A stretch of 64,000 nucleotides of DNA from NCBI GenBank assembly GCA_044227505.1, contig JBGAWP010000010.1, positions 1 through 64,000 of the forward strand. Direction: 5' to 3'. The notes below the pieces were generated by a model. That model saw only the letters and a program-made list of their open reading frames with translations, had not been told where the DNA came from and made no database searches. This DNA is from UBA7236 sp044227505 (GTDB lineage Bacteria; Bacteroidota; Bacteroidia; Chitinophagales; BACL12). Of the stretch, positions 1 to 7,683 are shown one piece after another (within the stretch, counting starts at the first letter, position 1; every line of letters begins with the position of its first letter). The translations under genes were made by a program, and so were the position numbers.

Positions 1-20
1 ATAAAGAACATTAATCGGAT

Positions 21-118
21 AGACAACCCTTCCAACCCTTTCCCCACCCTTTCTTCCTTCTTTTCCTTAGATCCTTACCCTTCGAATCTTCTCCCTTCTC
101 CCTTCAATTCTTTAAAAG
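21..118. repeat. Pyrimidine-rich low-complexity tract
   Basis: Stretch of C and T runs (repeated variants of CCCTTC and CTTCTCCC) ahead of the rpsT promoter. It codes for nothing I can recognise. It is the mirror type of the purine-rich tract found after secA and resembles the CT-rich stretch at 23500-23535, so it belongs to the degenerate simple-sequence material that fills many gaps in this genome. Confidence 0.6.
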
Positions 119-128
119 TCTTCAATTC

Positions 129-159
129 TTGGATTTATCAACAACCCACCGTATATTTG
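129..159 (+). promoter_or_regulatory. Promoter of rpsT
   Basis: TATATTTG at 152-159 matches the Bacteroidota -7 consensus TAnnTTTG exactly. A TTG at 129-131 lies 20 bases upstream, the spacing expected for the -33 element used by the Bacteroidota primary sigma factor. Transcription would begin a few bases past 159, giving a leader of about 20 bases before the ATG at 187. Confidence 0.75.
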
Positions 160-186
160 CACTCCAAATAAAAATCAAGAGATACA

Positions 187-444
187 ATGGCACATCATAA
201 AGCGGCTAAAAAATCAATTCGCCAGGCTGAAAAACGCAATGAGAAGAATCGTTACTATGGTAAAACCACGCGTAATGCGATCAAAAAATTCAGAAATGCA
301 GCGGATAAAACTGAAGCAGACAAATTGCTTCCTGATGTTATTTCCATGATAGACAAATTAGCAAAAAGAAACGTTATTCATAAAAATAAGGCTGCCAATT
401 TAAAATCAGCTCTTATGAAAAAAGCCGTTGTAGCAGCAGCTTAA
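187..444 (+). CDS. rpsT: 30S ribosomal protein S20 (bS20)
   Basis: Small basic 85-residue protein that binds 16S rRNA in the body of the small subunit and is needed early in 30S assembly. The sequence begins MAHHKAAKKSIRQ and continues with the Lys/Arg-rich three-helix pattern of S20, including the C-terminal NVIHKNKAANLKSAL segment that is strongly conserved in the family. Length is normal for S20 (about 85-90). It is a single-gene unit: a good TAnnTTTG promoter lies just upstream and a strong hairpin terminator follows 22 bases after the stop. Recognition is clear. Confidence 0.97.
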   Translation: MAHHKAAKKSIRQAEKRNEKNRYYGKTTRNAIKKFRNAADKTEADKLLPDVISMIDKLAKRNVIHKNKAANLKSALMKKAVVAAA

Positions 445-465
445 TAGCCGTTTTCAATATATTTC

Positions 466-498
466 AGCCTGACAGGTTTACTTGTCAGGCTTTTTTTT
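466..498 (+). terminator. Rho-independent terminator of rpsT
   Basis: AGCCTGACA (466-474) pairs with TGTCAGGCT (483-491) around an 8-base loop, and the 3' arm runs straight into a run of T. This is a textbook intrinsic terminator. The longest open frame of radC would begin at a TTG inside it (482), which argues against that start. Confidence 0.9.
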
Positions 499-553
499 GC
501 CGTGTAATTATTTAAAATCGGGTGATATTGGTTTATCTTTTATTTTTGGCGTT

Positions 554-1255
554 ATGATTTATCCCGAAAATAAAAACGTAACCATTCCTCAGCTTGCCGA
601 AGAAGACAGGCCCAGGGAAAAACTCGTGCTGAAAGGCAGACAAAGTTTATCCAATGCCGAATTGATCGCAATTTTGATCGGCAGCGGAAACAACAAGGAG
701 ACCGCGGTTGAATTGGGGCGGCGCATTTTGCTGCAATTTAATAACGACCTGAACGAACTTGGAAAATTGGCAGTGGAAGACCTTAAAAAATTCAGAGGTA
801 TTGGAACGGCCAAGGCAATTTCCATTATTGCGGCTTTGGAGTTAGGTCGACGAAGGCAATTGTCGGATGCGGAAAAAAAATTACAGATAAAAAGCAGCAG
901 AGATATTTATGAATTGATCTATCCTCTGATATCCGATCTGCATTACGAAGAATTTTGGGTCCTTTATTTAAATAAGGCAAATAAAATAATTGAGAAGGAA
1001 AAAATAAGTACCGGAGGCTTATCCGGAACTGTGGTGGATGTAAAAATAATCTTGCGCAATGCCTTACAAAAATTGTCTTCAGGGATCATTTTTGTGCACA
1101 ACCATCCTTCCGGTAATTTACAACCTAGTGATGCTGATATTTCTATTACAAAAAAACTGAAGGAAGCTGCAAAATTATTGGAGATAACTGTTTTGGATCA
1201 TTTAATAATTGGTGATAAAAATTATTATAGTTTTGCCGATAATGGCATTATCTAA
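554..1255 (+). CDS. radC: RadC family JAB1/MPN (JAMM) protein
   Basis: RadC-like protein of 233 residues. The N-terminal half holds the helix-hairpin-helix-like region (KFRGIGTAKA), the C-terminal half the JAB1/MPN fold with the JAMM metal site: H182-x-H184 in HNHPSG, then S192 and D195 in PSDAD. The family was linked to DNA repair by an old mutant, but its biochemical role remains unproven; in mobile elements relatives act in anti-restriction loci. I place the start at ATG 554 (MIYPENKN), not at the TTG at 482, because 482 lies inside the rpsT terminator. The next gene begins 9 bases after the stop, suggesting cotranscription. Confidence 0.92.
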   Translation: MIYPENKNVTIPQLAEEDRPREKLVLKGRQSLSNAELIAILIGSGNNKETAVELGRRILLQFNNDLNELGKLAVEDLKKFRGIGTAKAISIIAALELGRRRQLSDAEKKLQIKSSRDIYELIYPLISDLHYEEFWVLYLNKANKIIEKEKISTGGLSGTVVDVKIILRNALQKLSSGIIFVHNHPSGNLQPSDADISITKKLKEAAKLLEITVLDHLIIGDKNYYSFADNGII

Positions 1256-1264
1256 ATAATAGGA

Positions 1265-2176
1265 ATGAACGCAGAACATAAAAAAGCATATCTCTTATAT
1301 CATGTTTGTGTTTTTCTTTGGGGATTTACTGCTGTATTTGGTAAAATAATCCAATTGGAAGAAACACTATTGGTGTGGTACCGCATGGGAATTACGGTAG
1401 TGATATTATTGGCGATTCCAGCTTTGTGGAAAGGTTTCAGGGGATTAAGTTTTAAAGTTGTGATGCAATTAGCAGGCATTGGAGCTTTGGTAACCATACA
1501 TTGGATCACATTTTACGGTTCTATAAAGGCGGCAAATATATCAGTTGCTTTAACGTGTTTGGCAACGTCTTCTTTTATGGTTTCCATTTTAGAACCCATA
1601 TTATTTAAAAAGAAATTTATTTGGTATGAATTGTTGCTCGCAATAATTGTTATTCCGGCAATTTATCTTGTTTTTAAATTTTCAGGAGATTATAGAGAAG
1701 GAATAATTTTGGGTTTGATATCTGCCTTATTCGCAACAATTTTTTCTTTGTTCAATAAAAAAGTGATCGAAAAAGCTGCACCTTTAAATATTGCTTTTGT
1801 AGAAATTGGAATTGGATTTTTATTGATGTGTATTTTAATGCCTTTTTATATAGATGCACATCCTGAACTTGTATTAAAACCATCTGCAAACGACATTCTT
1901 TATTTGGTTTTATTATCTGGGTTATGCACCGTAGTTCCATTCACCTTGTCTTTATTTTGTTTAAAATATATCAGCGTATTTACCGCTTCTATTACATTAA
2001 ATCTTGAACCGGTTTATGGAATTTTAATGGCGATCTTTTTTTTCAATGAAAATGAGTACCTGCAACCCGGATTTTATGTAGGTACAATACTCATCTTGTT
2101 GGTTGTTTTTATTAATCCTTTTATACAGCGAAAATTTGGCCCAACCCCCAAACCACCTTTGGTGATAGGAGAATGA
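1265..2176 (+). CDS. EamA/DMT superfamily transporter
   Basis: Integral membrane protein of 303 residues with about ten hydrophobic segments forming two EamA repeats, the layout of the drug/metabolite transporter superfamily (RhaT, YdcZ and relatives). The first repeat starts with HVCVFLWGFTAVFGK, typical of EamA. The final repeat contains LNLEPVYGILMAI, the conserved glutamate-proline motif of these carriers. Substrate cannot be told from sequence; relatives export amino acids, nucleosides or other small metabolites. The ATG sits 9 bases after radC, so the two probably share a transcript. The C-terminal tail is short and Pro-rich. A second, separate EamA gene lies at 40652-41554. Confidence 0.85.
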   Translation: MNAEHKKAYLLYHVCVFLWGFTAVFGKIIQLEETLLVWYRMGITVVILLAIPALWKGFRGLSFKVVMQLAGIGALVTIHWITFYGSIKAANISVALTCLATSSFMVSILEPILFKKKFIWYELLLAIIVIPAIYLVFKFSGDYREGIILGLISALFATIFSLFNKKVIEKAAPLNIAFVEIGIGFLLMCILMPFYIDAHPELVLKPSANDILYLVLLSGLCTVVPFTLSLFCLKYISVFTASITLNLEPVYGILMAIFFFNENEYLQPGFYVGTILILLVVFINPFIQRKFGPTPKPPLVIGE

Positions 2177-2262
2177 TAAATTTAGGGAAAAATCAAAAAT
2201 TAGCCATAAATTTACAGTGCAGTTTATTGCATTTCTCTGTGTAATAAATTTATTTTGAAGTA

Positions 2263-4497
2263 ATGGCTGAAAAGGCAACCATCATAAAACAGGACGTTTC
2301 CATCGATTTTGAATTATTTTTTCGAATGTCGCTTGATATTATGGTTATAGCAGACCTCGATGGGAAAATAATCGATTTTAACCAGGCTTATGAAAAAATT
2401 TCAGGCTATTCGAGAGAAGAATTATTTGCATTAAATGGAGGATGGGATATTGTAATAAAAGAGGATATTGTAAATGCACTTGGTCAGGTGGAATTAATTA
2501 GAACCGGTAATCAGGAAATAATCAATTACGAACTTCGCATCAGGTGTAAAAACGGAATCATTAAAACACTTTCTTATGATGCCGGGATGGATAAAGTAAA
2601 AAGGTTGATCTATTGTATTGGCCGCGATATTACTGATGCAAAAAACAAACTTAAGCTACTCGAGCAAAACGAAATGCGTTTGCAATTCTTTTTTGATAAT
2701 GTGCTTGATGGTATGGGTATTGTGGTTGATGGTAAATTTCAATTGGTAAATAAAGCGATAGTAAATATATTAGGATTTGACTCCGACAAGGAAATAATCG
2801 GAAAAGAATTTATAGATTTTATTCACCCTGATTTTCGCGAAAAAGTAAATGAAATAATTATCAGTAATTCGAACCAGTTGTATACTTCGCCCATAATCAG
2901 GAATGACGGAACATTTCGAAATGTGGAAGCAACCGGCCAAACTATACCATTTCAAAATCAGGAATTAAGGATATTTGTTTTACGTGATCTTGAAGAACGC
3001 AAAAATACACAGGCTAAAATTGATGAAAGTGAAGCGCGGTTTGAATCTGTTTTTAAAAATTCTTCTCTGGGAATAATGTTGCTTGACTTTGATGGCAATT
3101 TTGTGGATGCTAATATTTCTATTTTAGATCGTTTAGGATATTCTCAGAAGGAAATTAAGTCAATGAATATCCTTGATATTATTTATGAGGAAGATAGAGA
3201 AATTGCGCTTGAGTACTGGAAATTATTGGTAAATGGTTCTGTAAATAAAATTTATAAAGAAAAAAGATTTGTAAAAAAAGATAAGAAGATCACCTGGGTT
3301 AGGATCACTTTAAACATCATGAAAATTTCTGCTTCCGAAAATATCGTTTTTGGATTGGTAGAAGATCTTGATTCACAGAAAAAAAGTGAAAAGGCATTAA
3401 TTGAAAGTGAGGAAAAATTCAGAGCTGTATATGAAAGTTCTCCAATGGGAATTCTCATCACAAAAAGCCCGGGAATTATTTATGACCTGAATCCGGCATT
3501 TGCGGAAATGATGGGTTATAATGAAGAAGAGTTAAAAGGAAAAAATCTCCTTGATATTACTCATGCATCCGATTATCAAAAAACTAAAAAATGGCTGGAA
3601 AAAATATTTAACAGGGAAATTCAAACCTATATCACCGAAAAAAAATATGTGCGTAAGGATGGAACTGCTTTTTGGGCTAAGGCAGTGGTTTCCACCATGA
3701 ATGATATTACCGATGAAATTGTTACGGTTGCGATCATAGAAAATATTGAAAAGAAAAAGAAGACCGAAGATGCACTTGAACAAAAAAACCGGGAACTCAC
3801 ACAAATAAATCAGGAGTTGGAGCATTTCGCTTATGTTGCATCACACGATTTACAGGAACCACTCCGCACCATTACCAGTTTTATCCAGATCTTAGATAAA
3901 CGGTATATTCATAAGCTTGATGAAGATGCTCAACAATTTATGGGATTTGTTGTGGAAGGTGCCAAACGTATGCAAACACTTATTCACGATCTTTTGGAAT
4001 ATAGCCGCATCAACCGATTTAATACCGGCTACGAAAAAATTGATCTCAACGAAATATTTAATACCATTAATCGCGTATTAAAAGATAAAATTGAATCGCA
4101 TGATGCACTGGTTTTATCGGAAAATTTGCCTGTTGTTTATGGAAACAGATTACAACTAACACAAGTATTTCAAAATCTCGTAGACAACGCCATAAAATTC
4201 AAAGCCAAAAAACGCAAACCCGAAATAATAATTTCCGTTAATGATCTCGGTGATAAATGGGAATTAATTTTTAAAGACAACGGAATCGGAATTAGTCAGG
4301 AATATTTTCAGCGCATATTTGTTATCTTCCAACGCCTTCACACCCACGAAGAATACACCGGAACCGGAATAGGTCTCGCCATCTGCAAAAAAATTATAGA
4401 ACGCCACGGCGGAGAAATTTGGGTTGACTCGAAACCTGGAAAAGGAACAGCTTTTCATTTGTCGATTGCGAAAAATTTGATGAGCGCGGTGAGTTAA
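2263..4497 (+). CDS. Four-PAS sensor histidine kinase
   Basis: Predicted cytoplasmic sensor kinase of 744 residues without membrane segments. It has four PAS/PAC modules in series (about residues 13-130, 135-250, 258-375 and 383-500), each with repeated phrases such as GYSREEL, GYSQKEI and GYNEEEL, then a coiled-coil linker. The HisKA domain carries the phosphoacceptor H528 in the H-box SHDLQEPLR. The HATPase domain has the N box (QNLVDNAIKF), G1 motif DNGIGI (D672) and G2 motif GTGIGLAICKKI. PAS modules may bind ligands or cofactors, unknown here. No response regulator is adjacent, so the partner is elsewhere. This resembles phytochrome-like and multi-PAS kinases common in Bacteroidota. Confidence 0.93.
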   Translation: MAEKATIIKQDVSIDFELFFRMSLDIMVIADLDGKIIDFNQAYEKISGYSREELFALNGGWDIVIKEDIVNALGQVELIRTGNQEIINYELRIRCKNGIIKTLSYDAGMDKVKRLIYCIGRDITDAKNKLKLLEQNEMRLQFFFDNVLDGMGIVVDGKFQLVNKAIVNILGFDSDKEIIGKEFIDFIHPDFREKVNEIIISNSNQLYTSPIIRNDGTFRNVEATGQTIPFQNQELRIFVLRDLEERKNTQAKIDESEARFESVFKNSSLGIMLLDFDGNFVDANISILDRLGYSQKEIKSMNILDIIYEEDREIALEYWKLLVNGSVNKIYKEKRFVKKDKKITWVRITLNIMKISASENIVFGLVEDLDSQKKSEKALIESEEKFRAVYESSPMGILITKSPGIIYDLNPAFAEMMGYNEEELKGKNLLDITHASDYQKTKKWLEKIFNREIQTYITEKKYVRKDGTAFWAKAVVSTMNDITDEIVTVAIIENIEKKKKTEDALEQKNRELTQINQELEHFAYVASHDLQEPLRTITSFIQILDKRYIHKLDEDAQQFMGFVVEGAKRMQTLIHDLLEYSRINRFNTGYEKIDLNEIFNTINRVLKDKIESHDALVLSENLPVVYGNRLQLTQVFQNLVDNAIKFKAKKRKPEIIISVNDLGDKWELIFKDNGIGISQEYFQRIFVIFQRLHTHEEYTGTGIGLAICKKIIERHGGEIWVDSKPGKGTAFHLSIAKNLMSAVS

Positions 4498-4820
4498 TTG
4501 ACAATTGACAATTGATAATTGACAATGGGTCGAATCATTGTAAAATTTTCCTTCGAATAAGAGTAATAATTTAGTTGAATAAGTATTTTTTAATGGTGTT
4601 AATTTAAATAAAACTTTTTAAACATTCCGTGAATCGTGAGTCTGGGATTGCCAGTTACAAACTTTTCAATTCTCAAGAATAATAAATTCCCCAAAATTTG
4701 TGAATTTCAAGAATAACTGCTACATTTAACATCTCAAAACACCAAACCTCTGACTTTTGACACTTTGCCAATCCTCTCCGGTTTAGGTTTTTAATTTTTG
4801 CAAACTTAAAACCTGTAACT
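4498..4820. other. Gene-free gap before the secreted-protein pair
   Basis: About 320 bases, AT-rich. It opens with a short satellite-like run of ACAATTGA units (4499-4526). Near 4787-4800 there is an AATTTTTG element that resembles a -7 box with one base off, a possible weak promoter for the genes at 4821 onward. Nothing else is recognisable. Confidence 0.5.
4499..4526. repeat. Short tandem run of ACAATTGA-type units
   Basis: Three to four imperfect copies of an 8-10 base unit (ACAATTGACA / ATAATTGACA) directly after the histidine kinase stop. Likely slipped-strand simple sequence without function. Confidence 0.6.
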
Positions 4821-5583
4821 ATGAAAAACCAAAATTTTTTGCTTCCATCAAAAAAAGGTACATCGTACAAAAATTTGTTACAAATTTTTGTTGTTTTGTT
4901 TATCAGTGCATTTACTATTTATTGATACGCATGAAGATTACCTGTATGTATATTATACCAATCTGAAAAACGAAACACAAAGTTATATCCTGAATCCGAA
5001 TAATCTAATTGACCTGTATCCTGAAGCACTGGCATTGTGGTTTGAAAATGCAACACTTACTTATATTGCTGTAGAGCAACCGTATTCCAATTCAGGAAAA
5101 GGCGCTATATACGATATCAATACCTGTTATAATGATAGCTCTAATTTACATTCCTTTGAAATACAGGGAATATCTTATAATATCGATATTGAACAGGAAG
5201 TAGACGAGGGATTGCCATCAGGGGCAATAGGGGTAACCATTCCCGGGTTTTCTGTTGGATATTTCACCGTTTTTATACAGGAAACACCGAGAAAGGTGAG
5301 TTATTTTTCTGATAAACTGGTGTCACTTTACCCAAATCCGACTGGCAGCAAATTCAGGATAAACAATAAAATGGAAATGTATGGTTTTGAGGAAATATAT
5401 GCTGTTGATATTTATTCCATTACCAATGTTAATCACATGCATGCTGAGGTAAAGGAAGATGAGGAAATAGATGTTTCCAACCTACCCTCCGGAATTTATC
5501 TGGTGAATATTAAAATGCAGAACATATCAGAAAACCCTGCTGACAATATTACTCTAACCAAAAAACTGATTAAAATTGATTAA
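4821..5583 (+). pseudogene. Disrupted T9SS-secreted protein
   Basis: Two pieces in different frames. An ATG at 4821 opens a 34-codon frame (MKNQNFLLPSKKG, then a hydrophobic core QIFVVLFISAF) that reads as a signal peptide but stops at TGA 4923-4925. The adjacent frame is open from 4825 to 5583 but has no ATG before residue 120 or so. It encodes a mature-looking protein whose last ~85 residues form a type A T9SS sorting domain: SLYPNPTGSKFRI, then LPSGIYLVNI and KKLIKID. A one-base slip in a homopolymer of the overlap (A or T runs at 4831-4889), or an internal deletion, would join the two. The body before the sorting domain is short and not recognised. A TTG at 4888 could start a leaderless protein, but that would lack a signal. 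Confidence 0.6.
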
Positions 5584-5584
5584 C

Positions 5585-6475
5585 ATGAGATCTAAATCAT
5601 TTACACTAAAAGCATATTCAGGTTTTGCAACTGCTTTTTTATTTATAAATGCAAATACGAATGCGCAGGTAATATATACGGATATTGATCCAGATATTGA
5701 ATTGCAATTTAATGGTGAAACTGCAGGTATAGATATGGATAATAATGAAACAATTGATTTTGCATTTTTAAAGGTTTCGTTTTCTTTTACAACCTTCTGG
5801 GTATCTTCCGATATTAATGTTTTCGTAAAGGGAGTTTTAGTTGGACCTTACGGGACTTCTGTAAATGCAATTGCCGGTTCCTACACTCAGCAATCCGAAG
5901 CAGGGAGTATTTATTACAATCCATATGCACTTAATATAGGTAATTTAATAAATGAGGAATTAAGCTTTCAAAATAATGGCTTTCAAACTATGGCTTCCGA
6001 AGCACGGAGATCAAACGGTGGATTGTTTGCAGCTGGTGGCAATTGGCACCCAGATGTAGAAAACCGATATTTAGGCGTAAAATTTATCGACAATGATGAC
6101 TGTTTTCATTATGGATGGATACGATGCACAGTTGCAGATACAAGTAAGAGAATTATTATTAAAGATTATGCCTACGAAATTGTCTGTGAGCATCCGATTG
6201 TTGCCGGTGATACGATAAGTTATGTTGGTATAACTGAGGGGCAAAATAATTTGGATATAAATGTTTATGGTTTTGGCAGCATTGTTTATATTAATGTGAA
6301 TGAACAATTAAAAAATGCAAGTATTCAAGTCTTTAATTTAGAGGGTAAAGAAATGTATTCGGAGGAATTGGAAAACCAATTTACTGAAATAAATCTTGGT
6401 GCACCAAAAGGTATTTACCTGGTAGAAATAATTGCAGATGAAGGTCGGTATACTAAAAAAGTATATTTGGATTGA
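5585..6475 (+). CDS. Secreted protein with T9SS C-terminal sorting domain
   Basis: Protein of 296 residues. The start is placed at ATG 5585 because the next 28 residues form a signal peptide ending in TNAQ; a TTG at 5576 is possible but overlaps the preceding stop. The middle region (about 30-220) has a beta-rich, Asp/Asn-rich pattern (DIDPDIELQFNGE, MDNNETIDFAF) seen in many unnamed Bacteroidota secreted proteins, and I cannot assign a function. The last ~75 residues match a type A sorting domain: repeated beta strands with KEMYSEEL, GIYLVEI and a basic KKVYLD end. Such cargo crosses the outer membrane by T9SS and is released or anchored. It follows the broken cargo gene by one base. Confidence 0.8.
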   Translation: MRSKSFTLKAYSGFATAFLFINANTNAQVIYTDIDPDIELQFNGETAGIDMDNNETIDFAFLKVSFSFTTFWVSSDINVFVKGVLVGPYGTSVNAIAGSYTQQSEAGSIYYNPYALNIGNLINEELSFQNNGFQTMASEARRSNGGLFAAGGNWHPDVENRYLGVKFIDNDDCFHYGWIRCTVADTSKRIIIKDYAYEIVCEHPIVAGDTISYVGITEGQNNLDINVYGFGSIVYINVNEQLKNASIQVFNLEGKEMYSEELENQFTEINLGAPKGIYLVEIIADEGRYTKKVYLD

Positions 6476-6535
6476 AATTATTTAAAAAAGCATTCTTAAT
6501 CCTTTTTTCTTTATTCTTTTTTTTATCCTTTTAAA

Positions 6536-6672
6536 TCTGCTTAATCTGCGTCATCAGCGTTCCCCTTTCCTTCATTCCTTCATTCATTTTTCTCCATCCC
6601 TCAGACCTGCACAGGTCTCCCAGACCTGTGAGGTCGTCGGGCTTCATTCTTTCATTCCTTCATTCCTTCATT
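6536..6672. repeat. Intergenic repeat patch with AGACCTG palindromes
   Basis: Between convergent genes. Includes repeated AATCTGC words (6536-6550), CATTCCTT microsatellite runs (about 6570-6590 and 6642-6672), and two adjacent palindromes: AGACCTG-CA-CAGGTCT at 6603-6618 and GACCT-GTG-AGGTC about 6623-6635. The palindromes could fold as back-to-back hairpins and might act as bidirectional terminators, although no good T run follows. Confidence 0.65.
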
Positions 6673-6675
6673 ATT

Positions 6676-7683
6676 TTATTCATAAGCCGGGCACTTCAGC
6701 GGATCTTTTTTATCTCTGTTGTTAAACACATAGGCGAGTGCAATTTCAAATCCTCCCATTGCACTACTGGCGGTGTGGAGTTTTGAAATATTGAGATCGT
6801 AACTTGCAGAAACGGTGAGGTGATTAATTTGTGCTCCGCCAACCATCCAGATTGCATCATTATAACGATACCATCCTCCTACAAAAATAGAAGTGTACAT
6901 ATTTTCTTCTTCATTTACAGGAATACTCACGTTTGTTCCTGCCACCATTTCCAATGAATTTTTTTGTGTGGAGATATAAATTTGCGGTTGAAAACTTGCA
7001 ATACCTGAAGTGGCAAAAAATCCTCCGGCAGTAAGTGTATATTTTATACCAACGGTATTTGTATTATTAAAAAATGTTTCTTCCGGTTCGTTGATATGCC
7101 AGGCTGATAATCCTAAAGTATATCGTTCACCTTCGTAAGGAATTAAGGTTAACAACGCTCCTACACCAAGATCTACATAATCAAGTACTTCTGTTGATAC
7201 TGGTTCATTATTTAATAAGGCAGGATCAAATTCAAAATCGTTCCACTGACTGTCGAAAGTAAGTTTATTTAAGTCAACGGATTTTTGTACCAATCCTCCT
7301 GTTAATCCTATTGCCAATCTCCATGCATCTTTTTCAGTATAACCAATATGATATGCACCGGAGAAATAAATTTTATTGGTAGTTAATGCACCATCACCTG
7401 CCTGATCGTTAAATGCAACCAGACCTAGACCTAATCTGTTCACCGATTTTTTAGGTTGAATCGCAACATCACAATAAGTGGAAAAGGTTTGATAAGGAAC
7501 AGTTACACTCGACCATTGATCGCGATAGTTTAAACCTAGACGCACAGAGCCATTAAAATTTCCGGTATTTGCCGGATTCACTAAAAGTGGTGCAGCAAAA
7601 AACTGAGAGAAATGGACATCCTGTGCTGAAGCAGTTTTATAAACTACCAAAACAACAAATAATATGGATATCAATTTTCTCAC
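6676..7683 (-). CDS. PorP/SprF family type IX secretion membrane protein
   Basis: Outer membrane beta-barrel protein of 335 residues with signal peptide ending TASAQ. It opens with DVHFSQFFAAPLLVNPANTG, the hallmark of the PorP/SprF family, and continues with alternating strands and LGLNYRDQW. In Flavobacterium SprF is needed to secrete its partner adhesin SprB, and paralogues typically sit just downstream of a giant protein with a gliding-type C-terminal domain. Here the ATG overlaps the stop of exactly such a gene by four bases (ATGA), so translation is probably coupled. Function as the dedicated export or attachment partner of that protein is inference from this pairing. Confidence 0.92.
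   Translation of the reverse strand: MRKLISILFVVLVVYKTASAQDVHFSQFFAAPLLVNPANTGNFNGSVRLGLNYRDQWSSVTVPYQTFSTYCDVAIQPKKSVNRLGLGLVAFNDQAGDGALTTNKIYFSGAYHIGYTEKDAWRLAIGLTGGLVQKSVDLNKLTFDSQWNDFEFDPALLNNEPVSTEVLDYVDLGVGALLTLIPYEGERYTLGLSAWHINEPEETFFNNTNTVGIKYTLTAGGFFATSGIASFQPQIYISTQKNSLEMVAGTNVSIPVNEEENMYTSIFVGGWYRYNDAIWMVGGAQINHLTVSASYDLNISKLHTASSAMGGFEIALAYVFNNRDKKDPLKCPAYE

Noticed and set aside
482..553. N-terminal extension of radC from a TTG at 482
   Set aside because: It lies inside the rpsT terminator hairpin and T run, and RadC proteins begin near the ATG at 554.
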